DNA from: Allobosea sp. Root381
GTDB taxonomy: Bacteria > Pseudomonadota > Alphaproteobacteria > Rhizobiales > Beijerinckiaceae
Reading direction: 5' to 3'
DNA: 64,000 bases
Assembly (NCBI RefSeq): GCF_001429395.1
Contig: NZ_LMJT01000043.1
Coordinates: forward strand, 115,477-179,476
Under the pieces are notes generated by a model, which did no database searches, had not been told where the DNA came from, and saw nothing but the letters and a program-made list of their open reading frames with translations. Made by a program: the position numbers and the translations under genes. Positions 35,155-44,589 of this stretch are shown piece after piece (position 1 is the stretch's first letter; every line of letters begins with the position of its first letter).

Positions 35155-35173
35155 TTGGCATACATTATGCCAA
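35155..35173. promoter_or_regulatory. Regulon operator, copy F (before divergent ligase pair)
   Basis: TTGGCAT-ACATT-ATGCCAA, the only copy with perfect seven-base arms. It lies 43 bases before the GTG start of the beta subunit gene. Confidence 0.85.
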
Positions 35174-35234
35174 TATGGATCAGGCGGCAACTGGCCGGCT
35201 TCCTTTTGCGGATGCGGGCTGTCTCTGGACCGCT

Positions 35235-35415
35235 GTCATCCCGGGCTTTCCGGGACGTGGCGCGCTTCAGCGAAAACTCGGCCTCCGCTGGGGCATACTG
35301 ATTTCCACGGATCCGCGTCGTCGTCCCGGGCTTGCCCCGGGACCCATTCCGGAGCGCTTCCGGGCAAAGTTCAGCAATGGATACCGGGTCTGCGCTTCGC
35401 TGCGCCCGGGATGAC
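35235..35415. repeat. Dispersed palindromic repeat, type 2 copy b
   Basis: GTCATCCCGGG (35235-35245) and CCCGGGATGAC (35405-35415) form perfect ends around GTCCCGGGCTTGCCCCGGGAC-like inner hairpins. It fills the 332-base gap between the ligase pair and the cellulose operon; no gene is seen there. Confidence 0.78.
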
Positions 35416-35443
35416 CCGAGTTTCTCTGCAAAATCAGCCCGCG

Positions 35444-37573
35444 CTAATAGCGCGTGATCTTCGTGACCTCGTCGATCGCGGTCAGCCCGGACTGCGCCTG
35501 CGGCGAGCCGTTGGCGCGATGGAGCGCGCTGAAGACCTTGCGGGCGTCGGCGTAGCGCCCGAGATTGAAGTAGGACCAACCGCGCGACATCATCAGATCG
35601 GTGGTTTCCGGCGCGTAGCGCGCGCGTTCGCCCAGAACCAGCAGCGCCGCGTTGTAGTTCTTCGCGTCGTACAGGGCGTAGAAGCGCTCCGAGAGGATGA
35701 GCGCCGTCAGTTCGCGGCGGCGAGCCTGCGGGATCGGCGCCGAAGCGGCCGAGACATTGGCCTCCGCCGTCAGCCCCTGTTGCAACTGCGCATAGACCTT
35801 GCCGGCGGCGGCATCCCCGGCAACCTGCGCCGAGCCCGTGCGCTGCGCGATATCGAAGGCTTCGATGGCCGCAGCGGGGCGCTTGAGGTCGAGCAGGCGC
35901 CAACCCTGGGCGAGGGCTGCGGCGCCCGCTCGGCCGCCGCCGGAGGCCGCCCTGCGCGGCGCGGCGGGCTCGGCGGATCGCGAGGGCACCTCGTCCTCGA
36001 TCGCAGCCGGCGGCGAAGCGGCGCGCGCCACGCGGGCGGGAAGCCGGGGACCCTCGCGCGGGACCGACTCCGGCACGGCGGCCGGCAGCGGTATCTCCCG
36101 CACCTCCCGCGCAGGCGCCGCCTGACGACCCGGGCGGAGGATATCGGCGATGCGCTGCGAGCGCGCGCCCCATTCCGAAACGATGGCGAGCAGCCCCGCC
36201 CGGTCGCGCAGGCGCTGGCGGACGAGTGCCAGGCCGTAGGCCGCCTGTTCGAGGTTGCGATCCCAACCTAGAGCGGTCTTGAACCACTCCCCGGCCGCTT
36301 CGACCTGCCCGGAATTATAGGCGTACCAGCCGAGGCCGCTGGCCCCGGAGGCATAGCGCTCGGAGCCGACCGTCCTGGCGATGCGCGTGACGATGGCCTC
36401 GCTCAGGCGCGGCGGCGGCTCCTGCGCAATCAGCGCGGTCGCGGCATCGAGATAGGCCTTGCGGTTGGCCGCTCCGGCCTCGAGCCATTGCGAGCCGAGC
36501 TCCTCGGCCTGCAGATGGTCCTTGACGGCGCTGAGCGCGAGCACCGCACCCTCGGCTGCTTTGGCGCCGCCATTGCGCGAGAGCGCGGTCTTGAACCAGG
36601 TGACCGCCTTCGCCGCATCATTGTGGTGCAGCGCGTAGAAGCCGAGCAGGATCGCATCATCCGGCGTCGTTGCGGCGGTCGCGAGCGCCTCGATGCGCCT
36701 CAGCTCTTCGGGCGTGGCGGTCAGCGGCGGGTTCTCCGCCGCCCGGCCGATGCGCTGGCGCGCCAGCTCGTCGCGGATCGAGGAGAACTCGCCATTGCGC
36801 TCCTGCGCCAGCAGCGCGAGCGTCATCTCCTCGGGCAGGGCCGGCAGCACCTTCTGCATCGTCGCCAGCCGGTCGGCCGGATCGGTGCAGTTGGTCAGGA
36901 CATAGGAATAGGCGTCGCGGGCCCGGTCGGGGCGCTTCGTCTGGACGAAGGCCTCGGCCACGCGCCAGAGCGAATCGACATTGGCGCAGGTCAGGAGGGC
37001 CGGCGTGTCGGTGCCGATGCGGATGACCTGTTCCCACTGCTTGGCATTGGAGGCGTTGACGAGGCGCTGCCGCGCCTCGGCCTGATCCAGCTGCTGGACG
37101 AGATCCGCCGGCGGCTGCCAGTTCGGATCGCCGGCGCTGCGCTGGGCGATTGCGGCCCGAAGCTCCCCCAGCTTGCTCTCGCCGAAGAGCTTCCACATGC
37201 GTTCGAGTTCGGGATCGACCCGCGCCACAGTGCCGGTCAGGTCGGCCGGCGGTTTCCATTCCGGATAAAGCGCGCGCAGCCGCGCCATCTCAGCCTCAAG
37301 GCGGCGCGTGTCGCCCTGCTGCGCGAAATAGCGCAGCGCGCTCTCGTCGACGACCGGTGGGGCCGGAGCCGGTTGCCCGGCGGGCGGGCGCTGCGCCTGG
37401 GCGAGATCGATCGCGGGCTGCAGCGCCTCCTCGGCCGTACGCTTCTCCTGCGCCAGGGCCCTCTCCAGCGGGTTCTGGCTCTCGCCCCGCGCCGGCCAGC
37501 CGTAGTAGCTGCCCAGCCCATAGACCACGGTGCCGGCGACCGCTGCCGTGACCAGGATCGATTTCACATGCAT
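35444..37573 (-). CDS. bcsK: TPR protein of the cellulose operon, BcsK-like
   Basis: A 709-residue protein with one N-terminal membrane anchor (about 5-25) and many helical TPR-like repeats, split by a Pro/Ala-rich linker at about 480-550. It starts at an ATG overlapping the 3' end of bcsZ. It has no C-terminal beta-barrel, so it is not a full BcsC. In alphaproteobacterial operons with bcsN, a TPR protein (BcsK) takes the place of the BcsC periplasmic part, which fits here; an outer-membrane pore would need to be encoded elsewhere. Last gene of the operon. Confidence 0.78.
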   Translation of the reverse strand: MHVKSILVTAAVAGTVVYGLGSYYGWPARGESQNPLERALAQEKRTAEEALQPAIDLAQAQRPPAGQPAPAPPVVDESALRYFAQQGDTRRLEAEMARLRALYPEWKPPADLTGTVARVDPELERMWKLFGESKLGELRAAIAQRSAGDPNWQPPADLVQQLDQAEARQRLVNASNAKQWEQVIRIGTDTPALLTCANVDSLWRVAEAFVQTKRPDRARDAYSYVLTNCTDPADRLATMQKVLPALPEEMTLALLAQERNGEFSSIRDELARQRIGRAAENPPLTATPEELRRIEALATAATTPDDAILLGFYALHHNDAAKAVTWFKTALSRNGGAKAAEGAVLALSAVKDHLQAEELGSQWLEAGAANRKAYLDAATALIAQEPPPRLSEAIVTRIARTVGSERYASGASGLGWYAYNSGQVEAAGEWFKTALGWDRNLEQAAYGLALVRQRLRDRAGLLAIVSEWGARSQRIADILRPGRQAAPAREVREIPLPAAVPESVPREGPRLPARVARAASPPAAIEDEVPSRSAEPAAPRRAASGGGRAGAAALAQGWRLLDLKRPAAAIEAFDIAQRTGSAQVAGDAAAGKVYAQLQQGLTAEANVSAASAPIPQARRRELTALILSERFYALYDAKNYNAALLVLGERARYAPETTDLMMSRGWSYFNLGRYADARKVFSALHRANGSPQAQSGLTAIDEVTKITRY

Positions 37574-38589
37574 CGCGGATACCTCTCGGCGAGCATGGCG
37601 AGCGAGAGCAGGTGAAGCGTCGAGGGATAATAGGCCGTCGGCTGGAAGGTCTTCAACTCCGCCGGCACGGGCGTTCCGTCGAGCGCGCAGGCGATGCTTG
37701 CCGCCAGGATGCGATATCCCGGATCGGGAAGCGGATCGACCGGCTTGCCGCTGCCCAGATCGATGGTGGCGGTTCCGTTCGACCATGCCGCGCGGATCGG
37801 GCCGAAGCGGGCGGGCTCGGTGAGGCCGGCGCGCAGCAGATAGAGGGGGATGCGGATGGCGTTGTAGCTGAACTGCGCGGGGAAGCCCTCGGCCGGCTTC
37901 GGCTCGCCCTTCACCGAAAGCCATTCGGCCGGCGGCTTGGCCGTCTTCGCGACACGGTCCAGCAGCCGCAGCCCCGTGGCCTTCACCTGCATCCAGCTCT
38001 GGTCGCCCGTCAGCCGCGCCATGACCGGGAGGGCCTCGAAGATCCAGTATGAAGGATTGACCACGGGTCCGTCGGGGCGGTCCTTCTCGGAGAAGCCATG
38101 CGCGCCCGGCATCAGCCAGATCTCGCCGTTGCGCTTCAGCAGGGCGACCTTGGTCAGGCTGCGCGCAAGCTGGCGCGCCGCCGCCGTGTAGTTCGGCATG
38201 TTCCAGCCCGCGCCCGCCGATGCCAGCGCATAGGCGATCAACAGGTCGCCGTCGCTGGCATTGTTGATGTCGGTGACATGCGGGCTCGCCTTCGGATCCC
38301 AGCGCCAGGCTGAAAGGCCGTCGTCGCGGATCAGCATTTCCGTGCGGGTGAAGGCGAGGATGCGGGCGAAGGTCGTGCGGTCGCCGGCGAGATAGGCCAG
38401 CAGGAGCCCGTAGCCCTGGCTCTCGCTATGGCTGATCTCGCCGTTGACGTCATCGACGACGCGGCCATCCGCCATCACGAATTTCTGCCGGTAGAGGTCC
38501 CAGGCTTCGGCCGGGATCGCCGCGGCGGCGGGAAATGCGATGCCGAAAGCCATGATTGCCGCGACGAGGCTCGCAAGAATTCTGCTCAT
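37564..38589 (-). CDS. bcsZ: Periplasmic endoglucanase BcsZ (glycoside hydrolase family 8)
   Basis: A 341-residue enzyme with signal peptide (1-24, cut after AAAA). The GH8 acid residue lies in EISHSESQGYG (E56), and DGDLLIAYALASAG is the usual second active-site block. It trims cellulose chains during secretion and is needed for orderly export in other species. It overlaps bcsB by ATGA upstream and bcsK by 10 bases downstream, so the operon is translationally coupled. Confidence 0.93.
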   Translation of the reverse strand: MSRILASLVAAIMAFGIAFPAAAAIPAEAWDLYRQKFVMADGRVVDDVNGEISHSESQGYGLLLAYLAGDRTTFARILAFTRTEMLIRDDGLSAWRWDPKASPHVTDINNASDGDLLIAYALASAGAGWNMPNYTAAARQLARSLTKVALLKRNGEIWLMPGAHGFSEKDRPDGPVVNPSYWIFEALPVMARLTGDQSWMQVKATGLRLLDRVAKTAKPPAEWLSVKGEPKPAEGFPAQFSYNAIRIPLYLLRAGLTEPARFGPIRAAWSNGTATIDLGSGKPVDPLPDPGYRILAASIACALDGTPVPAELKTFQPTAYYPSTLHLLSLAMLAERYPRCM

Positions 38590-41033
38590 GACCGTTGTCC
38601 CACCTGGCGCAGCACCAGGGACGTCCCGATGCCAAGCACGATGCAGGCCACCAGCACGGCAAGCGCGTAGATTGCGATGTTGCTCGACATCCAGTTCGCC
38701 AATACCAGGCGCATATTGGCAAGGCTGAAGGCCCGCGTCGCGACGAAGTTCGTCTTCTCCGGTTCCTGCACCTGGAACCCCTGCGAGCCTTGATAGGCGG
38801 TCAGCTTGCCGGAGAGGCCGGCCCAGTTCCCCGGCTTGGTAAGCCGCGCGATCGTGCTCTCGAGCGCCGTCGTGCGACGCGCGACGAAAGCCGTCCAGAC
38901 CTCGCCCGAATCCGGATCCACCGCCTGCGCCACGATCATGTCCGTGCCCGCGGCGGGATCGTACAGCGTGGTCGCGCCGGACGGCACGCGCAGCTGCGCG
39001 AAGGACAACGAGAAGGTGCGCTGCAGCCATTGATCGAAGGAGACGAAATAGCGGGCGAGCGGTCCCCCGAGCGAACTGCGCCAGCGATCGCGCAGCTCGT
39101 CGTTGCTCCGCGGCGTCGATTCCGCTTCCGTAACAGGTCTGCCATGCCGCCCCTGGAAGCTCTTGATGACGGCATCGAAGACGGCGGAGCCCTCGCTGTC
39201 GGGCCCCACGACCGCCTCGTCGGCGCGCGCTGGCCAGGTGGTGCGGACGTTTTCAGAGACGCCGACGCGCGGGAGAACGCCCGATGGCAGCTGCCCGGCT
39301 GCTCCCACGATCAGCGTAGGCTGGCCCGACGCCGTGCTCGTGCTGCTCAACGCATCGATCGCCAGCGGGCGGTTCGCCTGCTGGGCCAGCCGCGCAAGCA
39401 GCGTGGCGGCCGCGCCGTAGTTCATTGCATCCTGTCGTCCCAGGATCAGCGAGGTTCGGGTGGCGACCGAGTAGGGAAAAGCGGTGCCAGCCGTCGCCGC
39501 CAGATTGGGCATCACGCCGATCTTCGCGAAATCGGGAAAGGCGAGCTCGGTGGAATCGAACAGGGCGAAACGGTTCGCACCGGGAAGCGTGGCGCCCGGA
39601 CCGCAAGCGAGGTCGCTTGCGGAGACGGTCACGGCCTCGAACCAGATCTCGTTGATGCCGGCCCGGAAGTTGCGGAGCGGCAGATTGATCGGAAAGCGCC
39701 GGAAATAGCCGCCGCCAGCCGCATTGAGCGGCACCGTGGCGGCGACCCGCCCATTGACGAAGACTTCGAGATGGCTGTCTCCCGGGCGCACTTCGGGGGA
39801 ATAGGCGCCGTCGAGATACAGCGTCGCCTCGCCATAGGCCCCGGCATAGAAGTCCCCGGGGAAGGCGACGACTGCCCGGACCCGCAGGCGCCGACCGGTG
39901 AATTCCTGCGTCGGTATCCCCAGTTCCGAGAATGACAGGGCGCGCTCGTCCGTGATGACGGGCGCAGCGGGCAGATGCCAGCTCGCCGTGTCCATGACCC
40001 TGCGGGTCATGTTGGGCGGCCGTCGCATGGGTTTTGTCAGCGTCGTCTCGATGGCGTTCTCGACATCCTGCCAGGTGTTGCCGGCGATGAGCAGCGTCGA
40101 AGGCCCCAGCCTCGCATCGGAGACGAAGCCGACGAAGCTGCGTCCCTTCGCCTGTTCGGGCACCTCGGCGAGAACCTCGGGAAGTTCGGCGGTGATCCCC
40201 AGGACGACGGCGAGCGTGCCGGCGCGGATCGCGCCTTCGGGGCGCTCCATCACCTCGACGACCGGCTGGCTGAAACCGCCGCGCAGGGCCAATGCCTGGG
40301 CGACGGCCATGATCGGGTTCCCCGCGACCGAGCGCGAGACGCTCGGCGCGATGATCCGGAGCGTCGTCTGGCCGCTCTCGTCGGCGCCCACCGCCGGCAG
40401 GTCGTCGAGATTGCGCAGCTGCCGCAACGAAGGCGAGACCGCTCTGAAGACGAGCCCGGTGCCCGCCCCTTCGATCCGCGTCCACAGCTCGTAGGTCGAG
40501 GCAACGCTGCAATCCGTCCGGTGGCGCTGCGCGACCTCGAAGCGGATCGTGTTCTGTCCCGGTCTCAGCAGCCCCTTGCGGAGCTTGGCGGACAGGCTTG
40601 CCTGCCGCTCCGAAGAAGCGACGGGCGCCTCCAGCACGCGCTCGTTGTTCACCCTCACGACCAGGCGCGAGGCCTCGGGCATGACGACGAGCGCATTCTG
40701 ATAAGCGACATTCAGGTCGATATCGGCGCCCGCCTCGTCCTGGGTCAGATGGAACGACCAGGTACGGGTATCGGCCTCGCCCTCGAGATTGACGCGCGCC
40801 GCAGGCAGCAGCGGCCTGAAGGCTGAAACATTCGTCTGGACCGGTCGCGCCGGGGCGACCGGCGCCTGCAACGCCGGTGCCGGAGCCGGGGAAGACGGCG
40901 ATGCCGCTGGGGGCGCGATCGTGAAGGGCGCGACCGGCGCCACGGGCTTCGCCGGTTCCTGCGCGCCACCATGGGAAGCGCCGGCCGAGAGCATTGCCGC
41001 GACAAGGGCGCGGATCAGGAAACGCCCGGTCAT
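38586..41033 (-). CDS. bcsB: Cellulose synthase periplasmic subunit BcsB
   Basis: An 815-residue protein: signal peptide (1-24), a Pro/Ala-rich linker, then the repeated carbohydrate-binding and flavodoxin-like domains of BcsB (LRKGLLRPGQNTIRFEVAQRHRTDC, and the second FRAGINEIWFEAVTVSASDLACGPG), and one C-terminal membrane helix (about 785-808) that docks on BcsA. It guides the growing glucan in the periplasm. It overlaps bcsA by ATGA. Confidence 0.93.
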   Translation of the reverse strand: MTGRFLIRALVAAMLSAGASHGGAQEPAKPVAPVAPFTIAPPAASPSSPAPAPALQAPVAPARPVQTNVSAFRPLLPAARVNLEGEADTRTWSFHLTQDEAGADIDLNVAYQNALVVMPEASRLVVRVNNERVLEAPVASSERQASLSAKLRKGLLRPGQNTIRFEVAQRHRTDCSVASTYELWTRIEGAGTGLVFRAVSPSLRQLRNLDDLPAVGADESGQTTLRIIAPSVSRSVAGNPIMAVAQALALRGGFSQPVVEVMERPEGAIRAGTLAVVLGITAELPEVLAEVPEQAKGRSFVGFVSDARLGPSTLLIAGNTWQDVENAIETTLTKPMRRPPNMTRRVMDTASWHLPAAPVITDERALSFSELGIPTQEFTGRRLRVRAVVAFPGDFYAGAYGEATLYLDGAYSPEVRPGDSHLEVFVNGRVAATVPLNAAGGGYFRRFPINLPLRNFRAGINEIWFEAVTVSASDLACGPGATLPGANRFALFDSTELAFPDFAKIGVMPNLAATAGTAFPYSVATRTSLILGRQDAMNYGAAATLLARLAQQANRPLAIDALSSTSTASGQPTLIVGAAGQLPSGVLPRVGVSENVRTTWPARADEAVVGPDSEGSAVFDAVIKSFQGRHGRPVTEAESTPRSNDELRDRWRSSLGGPLARYFVSFDQWLQRTFSLSFAQLRVPSGATTLYDPAAGTDMIVAQAVDPDSGEVWTAFVARRTTALESTIARLTKPGNWAGLSGKLTAYQGSQGFQVQEPEKTNFVATRAFSLANMRLVLANWMSSNIAIYALAVLVACIVLGIGTSLVLRQVGQRS

Positions 41034-43219
41034 CGGGTGGCTTCCTTCTTGACCGGGGGCCTCTGGCGGTTGAAGCGGGTCAGGCCGAAGAAGTAGGTCA
41101 GGCCGCGGCTGGTCTGGAAGATCGCGATCCGCAGGAAGCGCAGCGTGCCCAGCGTCACGCCAATATTCTGCCGCCGCCCGCCCTGGAAGCGACTCCAGGT
41201 CTCGGAATCGGAGAAGACGAGGTCGGCGATCATCCGGCTGTGCAGCGGTTCCGTGCTTTCGTAGCGGCAGCCCAGCAGCACGCCCTTTTCGTCGCGCTGG
41301 ACGCGCTGCACCCTGACCGGCAACTGGCCGCGCGGCATGTCGATCGTCGTCTCGAAGGAGATCAGCGCCGCGCTGCCGTTCGGTATCCGGTCGTACTCGT
41401 TCGCCATGATGCGGATGCCGACGCCGCCGACGGAGGCATCATCCGTCACCATCGGGATGGTCCTTCCATCGACGACGATCTCGCCGCGGCGCTCGACCGC
41501 GAATCGCCGCGAGGAGCGCCCTTCCGGCCGCTCCGAGACGACGCCGAGCGCGCATCCGGCCATCAGCAGGTTCAGGATGTTCCAATAGCCGACGACGAGC
41601 GTCGTATCGGCATTGTAAGGTTCGACGATCGTGCGCCAGTAGGTCGCGACGAGGCCGAGCGCCAGCACGCCGAAGATGATGAAGAAGGGCGTGCCCAGCT
41701 CGGAGACCCGGCGCGTCGCCAGCGTCTCGTTCTTTGAGGTGACCTTGAAGGTCGGCTTGCTCGGCTTGAGCATGACCGAGACGATCGCCGGCAGCAGGTA
41801 GACCGACTGGATGAACTCGTAGAGCTCCGAGATCCAGGTCCAGCGATAGCGGCCATAGAGATAGTTCTGCATCAGCAGGTTAACGATCATGTAGCCGAGG
41901 ATGTAGGCGAGGAACTCGGCGCCCGATGCGGTAAAGATCTCCAGCCCGAAGAACAGGTAGAACAGCGGCGCGACCAGGAAGATCAGCCGTACGAAGGGGA
42001 ACATCCAGAACAACGCCGAGGAGGTGTAGCAAAGGCGCTGCGGCAGCGAGAGGCCGCGCTTGAACAGCGGGCGATGGTAGATCAGAATCTGCATCATGCC
42101 CTGCGCCCAGCGCGAGCGCTGCCCAATGAAGCTCGCGAAGGTCGGGGGCTGCAGGCCGGCGATCAGCGGCTTGTCGACATAGACGCTGTTCCAGCCAGTC
42201 GAATGCAGCGTCAGCGCCGTCTCGGCGTCCTCGGTGATGCTCCGGCCGGCGAAGCCGCCGACTTCATCGAGCGCTTCGCGTCGCAGAACCGCGGCCGAGC
42301 CGCAGAAGAAGGCCGCATTCCACTTGTCGAGGCCGCGCTGGATGATGCCGTAGAACATCTCGTTCTCGGACGGCATGTGATCGAAGGTCTTGAGGTTGCG
42401 CTCCAGCGGGTCGGGATTGATGAAGAAATGCGGCGTCTGGACCAGGAAGAGCCGCGGATCGACGCCGAAGAAGCCGACCGTCTCGGTGAGGAAATCGCGC
42501 GCCGGCGCATGGTCGGCGTCAAACACGACGATGAGCTCGCCGGTCGAGTTGGCGAGCCCGTTGTTGAGATTGCCGGCCTTGGCGCTCTTGTTGAACGCGC
42601 GGGTGAGATAGGTGACGCCCAGCCCGGCGCAAAGCCCCTGCAGTTCGGCGCGCCGCTCCCGCGCCGCAGCCGCGGCGACGAAATTGGCCGAGGCACATTT
42701 CTCGTCCGTGCCACCGTCGTCCAGTAGATACACCCGCATGCGACCTGCCGGATAATCCATGGCAAGCGCGGCCGCGAGCGTGGTCGCGAGCAGGTCGGCA
42801 TCTTCGTTGTAGGTCGGCACGAAGACGTCGACGGTCGGCGGGTTCTCGGGGTCGAACGGCGGCGCCTTGCGAGAAGGCAGCGGCATCGAGACCACGAACA
42901 GGCTGAGGAACAGCATGCCGATGTTGTAGAGCTCGGCGAGGTAGAGGATCAGACCCGGAATGAAATCCTCGATCTGGTTGACGGGCGGCAACGTGCTGGT
43001 CGTGCGCCAGTAGAGATAGCGCAGGACGATCGCCGTCCCCAGGCCGAGCGCGATCAGCCGCCAGACGCCGAGCGGGCGCAGGAACTTGAGCAGGATCATG
43101 GCCGCGATCACGATCGTGCTGGCGATCAGATGCGCCTGCAGGCTGATCGGCAGCGTGATGAGGGCGACAACGACAGCAGCGACGATGGCCCAGACGATGA
43201 CGTAGATCGCGGTTCGCAT
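41030..43219 (-). CDS. bcsA: Cellulose synthase catalytic subunit BcsA
   Basis: A 729-residue inner-membrane glycosyltransferase family 2 enzyme polymerising UDP-glucose. The active-site set is complete: DDG (167-169), DAD (234-236), TED (329-331) and QRSRW (367-371), flanked by about eight membrane helices. Residues about 565-665 form a PilZ domain with RSSRR (568-572) and DASVGG (594-599), so activity is probably switched on by c-di-GMP. No diguanylate cyclase is in the window. It follows bcsN by 27 bases. Confidence 0.95.
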   Translation of the reverse strand: MRTAIYVIVWAIVAAVVVALITLPISLQAHLIASTIVIAAMILLKFLRPLGVWRLIALGLGTAIVLRYLYWRTTSTLPPVNQIEDFIPGLILYLAELYNIGMLFLSLFVVSMPLPSRKAPPFDPENPPTVDVFVPTYNEDADLLATTLAAALAMDYPAGRMRVYLLDDGGTDEKCASANFVAAAAARERRAELQGLCAGLGVTYLTRAFNKSAKAGNLNNGLANSTGELIVVFDADHAPARDFLTETVGFFGVDPRLFLVQTPHFFINPDPLERNLKTFDHMPSENEMFYGIIQRGLDKWNAAFFCGSAAVLRREALDEVGGFAGRSITEDAETALTLHSTGWNSVYVDKPLIAGLQPPTFASFIGQRSRWAQGMMQILIYHRPLFKRGLSLPQRLCYTSSALFWMFPFVRLIFLVAPLFYLFFGLEIFTASGAEFLAYILGYMIVNLLMQNYLYGRYRWTWISELYEFIQSVYLLPAIVSVMLKPSKPTFKVTSKNETLATRRVSELGTPFFIIFGVLALGLVATYWRTIVEPYNADTTLVVGYWNILNLLMAGCALGVVSERPEGRSSRRFAVERRGEIVVDGRTIPMVTDDASVGGVGIRIMANEYDRIPNGSAALISFETTIDMPRGQLPVRVQRVQRDEKGVLLGCRYESTEPLHSRMIADLVFSDSETWSRFQGGRRQNIGVTLGTLRFLRIAIFQTSRGLTYFFGLTRFNRQRPPVKKEATR

Positions 43220-43246
43220 CGGGTTATCCAGCGACGGGTGCTGTTG

Positions 43247-44110
43247 TCATGGGCCCGCCGGGCGCGGAACGATCGGGTATCCTTCGATACGTCGATCCGG
43301 AGGGGGAGGTTCCGCCGGATCGACGCGCGGGGCAACGGTTCTCGGCCGCGCCCGCACGGATGCCGACGGACGCTCCGGGGCCTCCCCGAAGCCCGGCCCC
43401 GCGACGACAGGGTAGACCGGCGCCCCGGCCTCGCCGAGGCCGCTCGAAGGCGGCGGCGCGTCGTCGATGGGTCTCCAGCCCGAGCGCGAAAGCGACCCGC
43501 TGATCGCGTAGTCATAGGCGATCCGCAGCAGGGAAGCCTCGGTCGCCTGCGGATCGCAGAGCCGTATCCTGACCGAGACCGCTCCGGATCGCGGCCGGAA
43601 CAAGCTGTCCCCGCGCGCCAGCCTCTGCCAGGCGAAGAGGCAGGCCTCCCCCCCGATGCCGCGACCGAAGGCGTAGCCGAACGGGCCGTACTTGTTCTGG
43701 ACGAAGACAGCCGAGGGCATCATCACCACGCCCGGCAGGCGTTCCTCCATCTCGCGCGCGATCGCATAATCATCGAGCGAGGGCATCTTGAGCAGGCTGC
43801 CTTCGACGCCTTCGGTCTCGACGACATCGGCGGCGGTGAAGAGTGCCGCGTAGATCGCGTTCTCGCCGGGCGTCGCGCCGCGGGTCGCGAGCCGGATCTC
43901 CTGCGAGACCGCATTGTCGTAGCTGCGCTGGGTGACGGAGACGATCGCGGGGCCGCCCACCGGCGGGATCACGATCGCGCGGCTCGGCGCGACGGCTATG
44001 GCGCGCGTCGCCACCGTCAGATCGGAATCGGCGAGCCGATGCTCGCCGCAGGCGGCGAGGGCCGTGCAGAGACCGACAGCGGCGAGAAGGCGGCAAGCTG
44101 CTAAAGCCAT
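43247..44110 (-). CDS. bcsN: Cellulose biosynthesis lipoprotein BcsN
   Basis: A 287-residue protein starting at the ATG at 44110, with a lipoprotein signal (LAAC, Cys at residue 21). The middle (TQRSYDNAVSQEIRLATRGATPGENAIYAALF) matches BcsN proteins found ahead of bcsA in Hyphomicrobiales; the C-terminal 80 residues are Pro/Arg-rich and probably disordered. BcsN is needed for cellulose output in some species by an unknown mechanism. First gene of the operon. Confidence 0.85.
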   Translation of the reverse strand: MALAACRLLAAVGLCTALAACGEHRLADSDLTVATRAIAVAPSRAIVIPPVGGPAIVSVTQRSYDNAVSQEIRLATRGATPGENAIYAALFTAADVVETEGVEGSLLKMPSLDDYAIAREMEERLPGVVMMPSAVFVQNKYGPFGYAFGRGIGGEACLFAWQRLARGDSLFRPRSGAVSVRIRLCDPQATEASLLRIAYDYAISGSLSRSGWRPIDDAPPPSSGLGEAGAPVYPVVAGPGFGEAPERPSASVRARPRTVAPRVDPAEPPPPDRRIEGYPIVPRPAGP

Positions 44111-44589
44111 CGTTCGGTTAACCGGGCTCCCATCGGGGGCAGACGCCACCGCTGTGAAGGGTCGATCGTCATGCCGTTGCGGACATCGGCAGCCGATCGT
44201 CACTTGTGCGAAGTCGCATACGATCGACCTCGCAGCCCCCCGGCTGAACCACTATGTCGATGATTCGCGCGCTATCTCCAAGCGCTGCTTGGACTGCTTG
44301 CGGCGCCCGGAAGCAGATCGTCGCGCTCCCCGGCGTCAACCCGGCCACGATTTGGCAGGCCGGCCTGCCTTGCGGGCGCCACTCAAGAAGGTAGCAACGG
44401 GCGGGAAAGGAAGCCGCAAGCGACCGTTTTTTGCTTCAGACGGACGGGCGACCCATCTTGGCATCCGATCACTCCGCCGAAGCCGATGGGGGTACGACGA
44501 TTGGCCGGAGCTCATACGGTTGCGCGAGTTTCGCCTGTCGCGCTAGGGCTTGCCGGAGCGCGTTCCACGCCGAACACCCGGACGATTAG
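44111..44589. other. 479-base intergenic region before bcsN and tetR
   Basis: No convincing gene: the open frame at 43932-44546 reads across bcsN antisense and its translation is low-complexity. The region should hold the divergent promoters of the bcs operon and the TetR gene, but I see no clear operator or sigma-70 pair. Confidence 0.5.

Noticed and set aside
44455..44475. A TTGGCAT half-site near the tetR gene as a seventh operator
   Set aside because: The second arm at the required five-base spacing is CACTCCG, with no match to AT(G/A)CCAA.
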